A DNA stretch of 34,965 bases from Olleya sp. (GTDB lineage Bacteria; Bacteroidota; Bacteroidia; Flavobacteriales; Flavobacteriaceae), in assembly GCA_023300575.1 (NCBI GenBank), contig JALZUT010000109.1:1-34965 (forward strand), read 5' to 3'. The translations under genes were made by a program, and so were the position numbers. Positions 8,679 to 18,456 of this stretch are shown here, in pieces; within the stretch, counting starts at the first letter, position 1, and every line of letters starts with the position of its first letter. The notes beneath the pieces are model-generated. The model was not told where the DNA came from, searched no databases, and was given only the letters and a program-made list of their open reading frames with translations.

Positions 8679-9566
8679 TTAACTTTTGTCAAACTGCTTC
8701 ATAAAGGCTTCCATTTTTTCTTGCAATTCATTAGTTGCAGGCATCAATGGTAATCTAACTGTTTTATCACATAATCCTAAATAACTTAAAAGCCCTTTTA
8801 TTCCTGCGGGATTATTTTCTTCAAAGATAAGACTTGTAATTTCCATCATGCTGTAATGCAAGGCATAAGCTTCTTTTGCTTTTCCTTCAAAACCAAGATT
8901 AATCATGGTAGAAAACGCTTTTGGAAACGCTTGACCTAAAACAGAAATCACACCTGCTCCTCCTGCTAATACAACGCCTAAAACTAAATCGTCATCACCA
9001 GATATAACACTAAAGTCTGCTGGTTTATCCTTTAACAACTGGTAGTACTGATGCAAATTATTACCAGCTTCTTTTACGGCTATTATATTTTCAAAATCTC
9101 TAGCTAAACGCAAAGTCGTTTCTGGCGACATATTTGAAGATGTACGTCCTGGCACATTATATAAGATTATTGATACTGGACAGACTTCTGCTATAGCTTT
9201 AAAGTGCTGATAAACACCTTCTTGTGTTGGCTTACTATAATATGGAGACACAGATAATATTCCTGTAATACCAGATAAATCTGTATCTTTAATTTCATCT
9301 ATAACTGTTGTTGTGTTATTACCTCCAATACCCAAAACTAGAGGTAAACGACCATTATTAACAGCACTTATAGTTTTAATAATTTCCTTTTTTTCCTGCT
9401 TGGTTACGGTTACACTTTCTCCTGTGGTACCACTAATTACGATGTAATCTATACCATTTTTTATGTTATATTCTACAATATTGGCTAAAGCATCATGATC
9501 TACACTTAAATCTTCTTTAAACGGAGTTACTATTGCTATTCCAGTTCCTGAAAAAGGGTTATTCAT
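8679..9566 (-). CDS. dapA: 4-hydroxy-tetrahydrodipicolinate synthase
   Basis: Condenses pyruvate with aspartate semialdehyde, the first committed step to diaminopimelate and lysine. At 295 residues it is typical. Motifs include GTTGES (46-51), YYSKPTQEG (109-117), Tyr136 and Arg141 in YNVPGRTSSNM, and the Schiff-base Lys165 in IIAVKEAGNN, followed by VISGDD. It is cotranscribed with the DUF6913 gene, whose stop overlaps its start by 8 bases. A later enzyme of the same route, dapF, lies near 29 kb. Confidence 0.97.
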   Translation of the reverse strand: MNNPFSGTGIAIVTPFKEDLSVDHDALANIVEYNIKNGIDYIVISGTTGESVTVTKQEKKEIIKTISAVNNGRLPLVLGIGGNNTTTVIDEIKDTDLSGITGILSVSPYYSKPTQEGVYQHFKAIAEVCPVSIILYNVPGRTSSNMSPETTLRLARDFENIIAVKEAGNNLHQYYQLLKDKPADFSVISGDDDLVLGVVLAGGAGVISVLGQAFPKAFSTMINLGFEGKAKEAYALHYSMMEITSLIFEENNPAGIKGLLSYLGLCDKTVRLPLMPATNELQEKMEAFMKQFDKS

Positions 9567-10086
9567 GGTTTAATTTATTTAATATGTTTAGATATTTAAC
9601 TAATTCGGTTTTAAAAATAGTTTGGTCTTTTAGTTTTGTTTGAATGATTAAATCATTTAAATTTTCATCTGCTTTAAAAATACCGACTTTAAATTTTGCT
9701 TTAGATATTGCAGTTACAAGTTGAAGTGCTAGGTTTTCGGTTTCATAAAAATTAATAAGTAAATCAAAATCTTTAGCTACAAAATCTTTAATTACTTGTG
9801 ATTTAAGAGTCCCTTTCCAACCAATTTCTTTTTCAGAAAAAGTATTAGTAAATATAGACACCTCTTCTTTTTTTAAGCTAACTAGAGATAAAATTTCCAA
9901 CTCATTAGCATTGATTTTTAATGTTTTAGCTAAATTACTTAACCATTCTAAATCATTAAACTCTTTATCAAATACTAAGATTCCAACTTTTTTAATTGTG
10001 CTATTACTAGTAACAACAACGCGTTGCTTAACACAATTGTTAATATACTTTTTATTAGATTTTTCTTTAAAACCTTTTAAAATCAT
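9559..10086 (-). CDS. DUF6913 family protein, function unknown
   Basis: 175 residues, soluble, with no signal peptide or membrane segment. It starts MILKGFKEKSNKKYINN and contains TIKKVGILVFDKEFND, GWKGTLKSQ and KDFDLLINFYET, and ends FKTELVKYLNILNKL. I recall this layout as the DUF6913 family found next to dapA in Flavobacteriaceae. The alternating hydrophobic strands suggest an alpha/beta fold, but no catalytic motif is visible. It overlaps dapA by 8 bases and is presumably translated with it, so a link to dapA expression is plausible but unproven. Confidence 0.75.
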   Translation of the reverse strand: MILKGFKEKSNKKYINNCVKQRVVVTSNSTIKKVGILVFDKEFNDLEWLSNLAKTLKINANELEILSLVSLKKEEVSIFTNTFSEKEIGWKGTLKSQVIKDFVAKDFDLLINFYETENLALQLVTAISKAKFKVGIFKADENLNDLIIQTKLKDQTIFKTELVKYLNILNKLNHE

Positions 10087-10106
10087 CTATCTTTAATCCT
10101 TTGTTG

Positions 10107-10114
10107 CAAATGTA
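10107..10114 (-). promoter_or_regulatory. -7 element upstream of DUF6913-dapA (TACATTTG)
   Basis: Perfect TAnnTTTG on the minus strand, 20 bases upstream of the DUF6913 ATG, in the divergent gap with the 5'-nucleotidase genes. No convincing -33 box is seen. Confidence 0.45.
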
Positions 10115-10158
10115 GTAATTGTAACCCTAAATTAGTTCTAAATTCTTCAACATTAAAT

Positions 10159-10917
10159 ATGAAATTTAAACCTCTATTTTTACTCCTTTTAATTGGTCTT
10201 ATGACGAGTTGTAAGCAAGAACCTTACTCTTTAACAAAAATTGAAGGAAAGCAAATAACCATTAATGACTCTTTAGCAATCGACGAGGACATTGATGCGT
10301 TTATTAAACCTTTCCGCGAAAGCGTTAATAAAGATATGGAAACAGTCTTGTCTTACTCGCCAAAAACGTATAGTAAAAGAGATGGCGAATTTAATACCGC
10401 TATCGGAAATCTTATGGCAGATGCAGTTTATAAGCAAAGTAATCTTATTTTCAATAAACGTACTGGTAAAAATATTGATATGGTTTTGCTAAATTATGGA
10501 GGTATTAGATCTATAATTTCTAAAGGAAATATTACAACTAGAACTGCTTTTCAGATTATGCCATTTGAAAACAGCATTGTTGTTGTTGCTTTAAAAGGAC
10601 AACAAATAGATAGTTTAACTTATTATTTAAGTAAAGCCAAACGCGCACATCCTATTAGCGGTTTAGAACTAAATTTAGATAACCATTTTACTATTACTAA
10701 AGCATTAATTAAAGACAAAAAAATAAAAAAAGACAAAGTCTATTACGTTGCTACAAATGACTATTTGTATAGTGGTGGTGACAGAATGAATTTTTTTAAA
10801 ACCAATGATAGTCTATATGTTTTGGATTATAAAATTAGAAATGCGATGCTAGACTACTTTAAAAAAGTGGATACTATAAACCCAAAGATTGATAATAGAT
10901 TTATCAAAACCAAGTAA
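10159..10917 (+). CDS. 5'-nucleotidase C-terminal (substrate-binding) domain lipoprotein
   Basis: 252 residues with lipobox LMTSC (Cys18). It contains the 5_nucleotid_C motifs GNLMADAVY (83-91), NYGGIRS (112-118) and FQIMPFENSIV (131-141), and later YSGGDRMNFF. In UshA-type enzymes this domain binds the nucleotide base, and here it is encoded as a separate protein. The catalytic metallophosphatase domain is the next gene, 3 bases downstream, so the domain order is reversed relative to the fused enzyme. The two proteins probably meet at the envelope to hydrolyse nucleotides or a related phosphoester. The substrate is unknown. Confidence 0.9.
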   Translation: MKFKPLFLLLLIGLMTSCKQEPYSLTKIEGKQITINDSLAIDEDIDAFIKPFRESVNKDMETVLSYSPKTYSKRDGEFNTAIGNLMADAVYKQSNLIFNKRTGKNIDMVLLNYGGIRSIISKGNITTRTAFQIMPFENSIVVVALKGQQIDSLTYYLSKAKRAHPISGLELNLDNHFTITKALIKDKKIKKDKVYYVATNDYLYSGGDRMNFFKTNDSLYVLDYKIRNAMLDYFKKVDTINPKIDNRFIKTK

Positions 10918-10920
10918 TAT

Positions 10921-11838
10921 ATGAAACGTAGAAACTTTATACAACAAGCAACAGCAGCTTCAGCTTTAATTACAGTTGGCGGTTATGGATTACAATCTTT
11001 TACTACTACTTCAAAGACAACAAAAATAACAATTTTACATACTAATGATGTGCACAGTCACATTGATGCATTTGGACCTGAAGACGGAAGAAATGCTAAT
11101 AAAGGTGGTGTTGCTAGACGTGCAACCTTAATTGAAAACATCAGAACACAAAGCCCTAATACTTTACTATTAGATGCTGGAGATATTTTTCAGGGTACAC
11201 CATACTTTAATTATTATGGTGGCGAGTTAGAGTTTAAACTTATGAGCAAACTTAAATACGATCTAGCAACTATTGGTAATCATGACTTTGACAATGGTAT
11301 AGATGGGTTGTATGCACAATTACCACATGCTAGTTTTAATTTTGTATCTGCTAACTATGACTTTTCTAATACTGTTATGGACACACATGTTAAGCCTTAT
11401 CAAATATTTAAAAAAGAAGGAATTAAAATTGGCGTATTTGGCTTAGGTATTAGACTAAATGGTTTAGTAGATAAAAACATGTACAAAGAGACCCAGTATT
11501 TAGATCCTATTGAAGCTGCTCAAGAAATGACACGTATTTTAAAAACTGACGAACAATGCGACTTAATAATATGCCTATCGCATTTGGGTTACCATTATAG
11601 TAATTCTCCTAAAAAAATTAGCGATTTAAATTTAGCAAAAGCCACAAAAGATATTGACTTGATTATTGGTGGACACACGCATACTTTTTTACCAAAACCA
11701 ACAGTTGCACAAAACCTTGAAGGCAAAAATGTATTGGTTAATCAAGTAGGATGTTACGGAATAAACTTAGGAAAAATAGATTTTTACTTTGAGCCAGATA
11801 GTACTAAAAAAGCAGAAGGCAAATCTATTATTGTTTAA
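10921..11838 (+). CDS. 5'-nucleotidase-type metallophosphoesterase with twin-arginine signal
   Basis: 305 residues. A Tat-like signal, KRRNFIQQATAASAL, opens the protein, implying export in the folded state. Metal ligands are complete: HTNDVHSH (40-47), LLLDAGDIFQG (Asp85/Asp88), GNHDFDNG (119-126), His221 in CLSHLG and GGHTHT (250-255). This is the calcineurin-like catalytic half of a 5'-nucleotidase. Its partner half is the gene just upstream, and spacing of 3 bases indicates one transcript. Its 3' end overlaps the convergent membrane-protein gene by 11 bases. Confidence 0.92.
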   Translation: MKRRNFIQQATAASALITVGGYGLQSFTTTSKTTKITILHTNDVHSHIDAFGPEDGRNANKGGVARRATLIENIRTQSPNTLLLDAGDIFQGTPYFNYYGGELEFKLMSKLKYDLATIGNHDFDNGIDGLYAQLPHASFNFVSANYDFSNTVMDTHVKPYQIFKKEGIKIGVFGLGIRLNGLVDKNMYKETQYLDPIEAAQEMTRILKTDEQCDLIICLSHLGYHYSNSPKKISDLNLAKATKDIDLIIGGHTHTFLPKPTVAQNLEGKNVLVNQVGCYGINLGKIDFYFEPDSTKKAEGKSIIV

Positions 11839-12544
11839 GTGAATTTATTTCATTTAACTGAAACTGCCTTATTTTAATATAATTATAAAGGAAGTAAAAA
11901 CCAACACCCATTAAAAGAGTATAAGCTATTTGTAATAATTGCTCTGATGAAATAAACAAATATGCAACTTGAATCATTTCTGAAAAAACAATACAAACAC
12001 TAGCTAAAAATAACAACAAGCCTTTTTGAGTTTCATGATACAAATAATGCAGTAAAGAAAAGGAAAGTAATAGTAAAATTTGAATGTTATAAATGACTTC
12101 AAAAGCAAAATCAAAAGTATTGATAACTATATCTTTATCCTGCAAAATCATCTGATTTAGAGCAAAAACCAAATACATGTTAAAAACTAATAATACTACC
12201 AGCTGTAATTTGAATTTTTTTATTAATGCTTTTAGGTTAAAATCTTTAACAAGAAAAATCAATAACAAAATATATCCTGCTGCTACAAAGCCATTAGATA
12301 CATGATAAGCATTTGGAATAAAATCTAGTTTAAAAAATTCTGCTAAAGAAAAACCTATTAAAAAGAAGCCAAAAAAATGACTTATATTTTGCTTTTGAGA
12401 ATAATATAAATATGCTAACATTGGAAATATCAGCGCCCAAGAATATTCAAACAATTCTTGAAAACTAAAAAGCCTACCTAAAATAGTTAGTATTACTAGT
12501 AAGCATAGTATTGCGCTTACAATATTAAAATTGTTAAGTTTCAT
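11828..12544 (-). CDS. Multi-pass membrane protein, function unknown
   Basis: About 238 residues and very hydrophobic. Seven or eight membrane segments are apparent, for example IVSAILCLLVILTILG, FFGFFLIGFSLAEFF and LQLVVLLVFNMYLVFAL. It ends in a basic, polar tail (IRQFQLNEINSLKQ). I do not recognise the family; the size and topology are loosely like YhhN/TMEM86 proteins, but I see no supporting motif. An upstream ATG at 12553 would add MCK. I prefer the start at 12544 because MKLNN is more typical, but ribosome-binding signals are too weak to decide. It stands alone, convergent with the nucleotidase gene. Confidence 0.7.
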   Translation of the reverse strand: MKLNNFNIVSAILCLLVILTILGRLFSFQELFEYSWALIFPMLAYLYYSQKQNISHFFGFFLIGFSLAEFFKLDFIPNAYHVSNGFVAAGYILLLIFLVKDFNLKALIKKFKLQLVVLLVFNMYLVFALNQMILQDKDIVINTFDFAFEVIYNIQILLLLSFSLLHYLYHETQKGLLLFLASVCIVFSEMIQVAYLFISSEQLLQIAYTLLMGVGFYFLYNYIKIRQFQLNEINSLKQ

Positions 12545-12672
12545 TTTACACACATTTGGGACTGCAAGTATATATATAAAAAAACAAATAAACGATTATA
12601 TATGCTTTTAATCGACTAGATAGAATATTTTAAATCACGTATTCTCGAGTTAAAAACAACAGAAATTAATTT

Positions 12673-14670
<1,998 letters not shown>

Positions 14671-15438
14671 TTAAGGCATACTTATAATTCTTGTTGTTTT
14701 CCCGTCTTTATTAATGAATAAAACCAAATAATAACCATTAGCTCCATCACTATTCCAAGAAGTGAAAATCAATTGATTAAAATCGGTTAAATATAATTTT
14801 GCAGATTTGAAATTTGGTTCAAATAAATAATCAAAATCAACTTTTTCAACATTAACTTTTCTATTTTTTAAATAAAAATCTATTGATTTAATATTTGCTT
14901 TAGGAAAATCACCACCTATACCATAAGGTATCCTATTATTTATTAAATCTATATAACCACTACTATCAATAGATATTTTATAATTAGAAGCATTAAATTT
15001 TTCTTTTATTAATTCAAATTTTATACTATCATTTCTAAATATTAAAGAATTTTCTATTATTTTTTTTGATAATACAGGATAATTAAATTCAATATCAAGA
15101 ACATTGTTTTTTACAAAAAAATAGTCAACTAAAGTATCTTTAGATTTATATTTAATTTTATATTCATCGAAATATTCAAAAAATAAATTTAATAATGAAT
15201 CACTTTCTTGCTCAGATAACTCTTCAGAAAGATCTATTTCATGAGAACCATTAATAGTCCAAGGGTTAATTGAATCTTCTTTTATAACTTTAATACTATT
15301 TGTGTTTTCTGAATCTACTTCTTTGACTTTACTTTTTCCTACATTTTTTTCAATGTCAACTTTTGACGTTTTTATTTCTGCTTTTTCCTTTTTACAAGCA
15401 AAACAGACTAACAATAATATATAACCGCAATATTTCAT
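14671..15438 (-). CDS. Lipoprotein of unknown function upstream of ligA
   Basis: 255 residues with signal and lipobox VCFAC (Cys15), then a Lys/Glu-rich linker (KKEKAEIKTSKVDIEKN). The C-terminal part alternates strands and turns: YKISIDSSGYIDLINN, IDFYLKNRKVNVEKVDFDYL, FKSAKLYLTDFNQLIFTSWN and GYYLVLFINKDGK. I do not recognise a family. It is AT-richer and more charged than its neighbours. The TAA is directly followed by the ligA ATG, so translation is probably coupled. It may be an accessory insertion into a prmC-ligA run. Confidence 0.75.
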   Translation of the reverse strand: MKYCGYILLLVCFACKKEKAEIKTSKVDIEKNVGKSKVKEVDSENTNSIKVIKEDSINPWTINGSHEIDLSEELSEQESDSLLNLFFEYFDEYKIKYKSKDTLVDYFFVKNNVLDIEFNYPVLSKKIIENSLIFRNDSIKFELIKEKFNASNYKISIDSSGYIDLINNRIPYGIGGDFPKANIKSIDFYLKNRKVNVEKVDFDYLFEPNFKSAKLYLTDFNQLIFTSWNSDGANGYYLVLFINKDGKTTRIISMP

Positions 15439-15447
15439 AGTAGACTA

Positions 15448-15465
15448 CTTCCTGTGCAGGAGTGA
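15448..15465. repeat. Small inverted repeat TCCTG/CAGGA between prmC and the lipoprotein
   Basis: acttcctg-tg-caggagt forms a stem of about 7 pairs with one bulged base in the 35-base gap. It has no T run, so it is a poor terminator. It resembles the tip hairpins of dispersed palindromic repeats and may be a relic. Confidence 0.3.
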
Positions 15466-15473
15466 AAATTTAA

Positions 15474-16367
15474 TTAATTTTTCATCCCTTTCACCATTCG
15501 ATCTCTTCCAAACATGTCCTGCTTCAATTCAATTCCCACAAATCCTTTTTCTTCTAAAAGCTGAATCATTTCTTGTCCAAGATATTCATTAATTTCAAAA
15601 TACAACTCACCTTTAGGCTTCAAATTAGTAACAGCAAACTCAGTTATTGCTTTATAAAAAACAAGTGCATTATCATCTTCTACAAATAACGCTAAATGTG
15701 GTTCGTTTTTTAAAACATTAGTTTGCATTTTGGCTTTTTCAAGGTTTCTAACGTATGGTGGATTGGATACTATGGTATCAAATTTAAAATTTTTATTATT
15801 AGATAAATGCTTTGACAAACTCAGCATGACACTTTTACTATTTAATATATCTGCTTCAACAAACGCGACATCTACATTATTTAATTCTGCATTTTGTTTT
15901 GCTATTTTAAGCGCGTCTTTAGATACGTCTAAAGCGTAAACTTTAGCATTTATAACTTCTTTAGCTAAACTAATTGCAATACAACCTGATCCTGTTCCAA
16001 TATCTAAAATAGCTATCTGAGATTCTTCGACAAGCTCAGTATGACATTTTTTTACCCAATCAACAAGCTCTTCTGTTTCAGGACGTGGTATTAAAGTATG
16101 TTTATTAACCTTAAAAGGCAATCCGAAAAACTCGGTTTTGCCTAAGATATACTGTATTGGTTTTTGTTGTTTTAAATCCTCTAATACATTAAAAATAGGA
16201 GATTGCTCTTCTTTTGTGATAGACAAATCGGTATCTAACGCGATTTGCAAACGCGAGATATCAAAAAAATGGGCGGTACATAAAAAGAAAAAACTAGACA
16301 CCTCTTCTTTACCATAGATAGCATCTAATTGCTTGTGAAAAATATTTTTTAAGTCTTTTAAAAGCAT
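15474..16367 (-). CDS. prmC: Peptide chain release factor N5-glutamine methyltransferase PrmC (HemK)
   Basis: Methylates the GGQ glutamine of release factors RF1 and RF2. The start at 16367 (MLLKDLKNIFHKQLD) is preferred; the longer open frame to 16403 overlaps the preceding gene by 29 bases. Counting from 16403: PIQYILGKTEFFGLPF (82-97), PRPETEELV (106-114), SAM motif ILDIGTGSGCIA (132-143) and the catalytic NPPY (214-217). Two segments look foreign to the family: CHTELVEES (120-128), just before the SAM motif, and SVMLSLSKHL (191-200), just before the NPPY strand. Both are translations of the same dispersed repeat (16025-16046 and 15810-15831), read in different frames. The core motifs remain intact, so the enzyme is probably active. 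Confidence 0.94.
   Translation of the reverse strand: MLLKDLKNIFHKQLDAIYGKEEVSSFFFLCTAHFFDISRLQIALDTDLSITKEEQSPIFNVLEDLKQQKPIQYILGKTEFFGLPFKVNKHTLIPRPETEELVDWVKKCHTELVEESQIAILDIGTGSGCIAISLAKEVINAKVYALDVSKDALKIAKQNAELNNVDVAFVEADILNSKSVMLSLSKHLSNNKNFKFDTIVSNPPYVRNLEKAKMQTNVLKNEPHLALFVEDDNALVFYKAITEFAVTNLKPKGELYFEINEYLGQEMIQLLEEKGFVGIELKQDMFGRDRMVKGMKN
15810..15831 (-). repeat. Dispersed repeat copy A inside prmC (read as VMLSLSKH)
   Basis: On the plus strand it reads CTTTGACAAACTCAGCATGACA, with 19 of 22 bases identical to copy B at 16025-16046, which has the same orientation. It is inserted in frame at a loop before NPPY. Confidence 0.8.
16025..16046 (-). repeat. Dispersed repeat copy B inside prmC (read as CHTELVEE)
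   Basis: The core on the plus strand is CTTCGACAAGCTCAG followed by TATGACA. Codon phase differs from copy A, so the same DNA yields a different peptide. It includes the self-complementary CTTCGACAAG hairpin tip. HTELVEES and MLSLSKH strings recur in Bacteroidota proteins as translations of such repeats. Confidence 0.8.
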
Positions 16368-16374
16368 TTTAGTT

Positions 16375-16866
16375 TTATAAATCTTTAACCATCCAAATAC
16401 CACAATTAAAATGCCCCGTATTACCTAAAGGTCCTTTTAAATGGGTAAATCCGTAACTTTCATAAATATGGATTGCTTCCTTTAATTTAGGAATTGTTTC
16501 TAAATATGCACGATTAAAGCCTAAAGACTTGCCTTTTTTAAGACATTTTTTAAATAGTTTTTTACCAAAACCTTTACCGCGTAAGCGATTAGAAAAATAC
16601 ATTTTTTGTATTTCAAACACCTCGTTTTCCAAACCACTTAATGGTTTTAAACCGCCTCCCCCTTCTACAACACCATCAATAGTAACGACATAATACACTT
16701 CTTTTTTTTCAGAATAAGACTCATACATCTTTGGTGTTTCAACATCTGCATAAGCAGTACCAACTAAAGGCAAGTCATATTCTATAAAAACCGCCCTTAT
16801 AACAGCTTCCATTTGCGCATTATCTTGTGGCTGGATTTCTCTTATTTCAATTATAGTATTACTCAC
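16375..16866 (-). CDS. GNAT-family N-acetyltransferase
   Basis: 163 residues. The acetyl-CoA pyrophosphate loop is clear in RLRGKGFGKKL (R/Q-x-x-G-x-G/A), preceded by strand EVFEIQKMYF and followed by the C-terminal IYESYGFTHLKGPLGNTGH. The initiator is GTG at 16866. The substrate cannot be told from sequence; relatives acetylate small amines or protein N-termini. It heads the run GNAT-prmC-lipoprotein-ligA, 7 bases ahead of the preferred prmC start, and is divergent from the LEA-like lipoprotein gene 54 bases away. Confidence 0.9.
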   Translation of the reverse strand: MSNTIIEIREIQPQDNAQMEAVIRAVFIEYDLPLVGTAYADVETPKMYESYSEKKEVYYVVTIDGVVEGGGGLKPLSGLENEVFEIQKMYFSNRLRGKGFGKKLFKKCLKKGKSLGFNRAYLETIPKLKEAIHIYESYGFTHLKGPLGNTGHFNCGIWMVKDL

Positions 16867-16920
16867 TTTTTAATAGTATTTTTACAGCGTTGAAGATACA
16901 TTAAATCTAAAAATTTAAAG

Positions 16921-17376
16921 ATGAAAAATACACTAATCTTATTAACAATAGTATTCACTTTTTTTAGCTGCAAAGTCACCGAAAAACCAGAATTTTTAAA
17001 AGTAGAAAACATTAAAGTAACAGAATCTACTTCTAAATTTGTAATCATTACTGCTGATGCTTTTTTCTTGAACCCTAATGCTATTGGTGGACAATTACAA
17101 ACAGACGGAATTAAAGTAATTGTTAATGGTAATGAGTTAACTACTGTTACTGCCAAAAATTTTAAAGTACCAGCAAAAAAAGAATTTTTAATGCCTTTAA
17201 AAGCAAGTATACCAACTGATAGTTTATTTAGTAATAAAAATCTAAGCGGACTACTAGGTAGTTTATTTAACAAAAAGATGAAAGTCCAATACGTTGGAGA
17301 TATCAAATATAAAATCCTTGGATTTTCTCATAAATACCATATTGACAGAACAGAAGACGTTAAAATAAAACTATAG
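16921..17376 (+). CDS. LEA type 2-like lipoprotein
   Basis: 151 residues with lipobox FFSC (Cys17). It has a beta-rich body: LKVENIKVTESTSKFVIITA, DAFFLNPNAIGGQLQTDGIK and VPAKKEFLMPLKASIP. Strand spacing and the FxNPN-type phrase are typical of water-stress/LEA14 domains, a fibronectin-like fold; the family role is not established. An opposing minus-strand frame covers the same DNA but has no family resemblance. Its TAG is one base before the ribD start, so the two are cotranscribed. Confidence 0.85.
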   Translation: MKNTLILLTIVFTFFSCKVTEKPEFLKVENIKVTESTSKFVIITADAFFLNPNAIGGQLQTDGIKVIVNGNELTTVTAKNFKVPAKKEFLMPLKASIPTDSLFSNKNLSGLLGSLFNKKMKVQYVGDIKYKILGFSHKYHIDRTEDVKIKL

Positions 17377-17377
17377 C

Positions 17378-18361
17378 TTGTCTCACGAATATTACATAAA
17401 ACGCTGTTTACAAATCGCTAAAAATGGATTAGGCACGACACGACCAAATCCTATGGTTGGTAGTGTTATTGTGTATGATAACATAATTATTGGCGAGGGT
17501 TTTACAAGTCCTTATGGTAGTAGTCATGCAGAGGTTAATGCTATAAATGCAGTTGTTGATAAATCACTTTTAAAAAACGCAACTATTTACGTCACTTTAG
17601 AGCCTTGTAGTCACTTTGGTAAAACACCTCCTTGTAGCGATTTAATTTTAAAACATCAAATACCAAACGTCGTTATTGGCTGTGTTGACGACAATCCAGA
17701 AGTAGCAGGGAAAGGCATTAAAAAACTTAAAGAAGCTGGTTGCAATGTTACAGTTGGTGTTTTAGAAACAGACTGTAAAGCACACCACAAACGTTTTTTT
17801 ACATTTCATAATAAAAAACGGTCTTATATTATATTAAAATGGGCAAAAACTAGTGATGGTTTTATTGCGCCAAAAAGTAAAGACAACCAAAAACCGGTTT
17901 GGATAACCAACCAATATTCTAGACAGTTAGTTCATAAATGGCGTGCAGAAGAACAAGCCATTTTGGTTGGCACAAACACAGTGTTACAAGACAACCCTAG
18001 TTTAACAGTTAGAGATTGGACTGGAGATAACCCGATTAGAGTGGTTTTAGATAAAGATAAAAAACTAGATGCTAGTTTTACCGTTTTTAATAATGAAGCA
18101 AAAACAATCTCTTTAAAAAAACACACAGCTAAAGACCTATGTAACCTTTTACATGAAGCAAACATCAATTCTATAATTATTGAAGGTGGCGCAAAAACAT
18201 TGCAGCTTTTTATAGATGAAGGACTTTGGGATGAGGCACGCATATTTACTGGATCTGTCACTTTTAATAAAGGTGTTATAGCACCAACTTTTACAGGTTG
18301 TTTAATTTTAGAAAAAAAAATAAAAGAGGATACTTTAACCATTTTTACTAACAATAATTAA
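17378..18361 (+). CDS. ribD: Riboflavin biosynthesis deaminase/reductase RibD
   Basis: Bifunctional: deaminates the GTP-derived pyrimidine, then reduces its ribosyl side chain. The 327 residues cover both domains. The deaminase zinc site is HAE (50-52) plus Cys77 and Cys86 in PCSHFGKTPPC. The reductase domain starts near 150 (IILKWAKTSDGFIAP) and includes RAEEQAILVGTNTVLQDNP and IIIEGGAKTLQLF. The initiator is TTG (17378), one base after the upstream stop; MSHEYYIKRCLQIAKNGLG matches normal RibD N-termini, so this start is right. A small structured repeat follows the stop. Confidence 0.96.
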   Translation: MSHEYYIKRCLQIAKNGLGTTRPNPMVGSVIVYDNIIIGEGFTSPYGSSHAEVNAINAVVDKSLLKNATIYVTLEPCSHFGKTPPCSDLILKHQIPNVVIGCVDDNPEVAGKGIKKLKEAGCNVTVGVLETDCKAHHKRFFTFHNKKRSYIILKWAKTSDGFIAPKSKDNQKPVWITNQYSRQLVHKWRAEEQAILVGTNTVLQDNPSLTVRDWTGDNPIRVVLDKDKKLDASFTVFNNEAKTISLKKHTAKDLCNLLHEANINSIIIEGGAKTLQLFIDEGLWDEARIFTGSVTFNKGVIAPTFTGCLILEKKIKEDTLTIFTNNN

Positions 18362-18367
18362 AAAGTA

Positions 18368-18443
18368 TTGTCATTACTGCGAAAGCAGAAATACAGAATA
18401 GTCCTATTATTAAAGTAGATTACTACTTTACTAGTAATGACAA
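18368..18443. mobile_element. MITE/REP-like structured element with 11-bp terminal inverted repeats
   Basis: Perfect terminal repeats TTGTCATTACT (18368-18378) and AGTAATGACAA (18433-18443) enclose two internal hairpins: CTGC-GAAA-GCAG (18378-18389, a GNRA-type loop) and AAAGTAG-ATTA-CTACTTT (18412-18429). The fold is cloverleaf-like. GTCATTnCTGCGAAnGCAG strings are common dispersed repeats in Bacteroidota, often linked to REP-associated transposases. No transposase is present here. It fills the ribD-HAD gap and ends 13 bases before the HAD start. Confidence 0.75.
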
Positions 18444-18456
18444 AAAATTACAAACT

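Noticed and set aside
16863-17306. Minus-strand open frame over the LEA-like lipoprotein gene
   Set aside because: The plus-strand product has a signal, lipobox and family strands; the minus frame has none.
17932-18354. Minus-strand open frame inside ribD
   Set aside because: Shadow of the RibD reductase domain.
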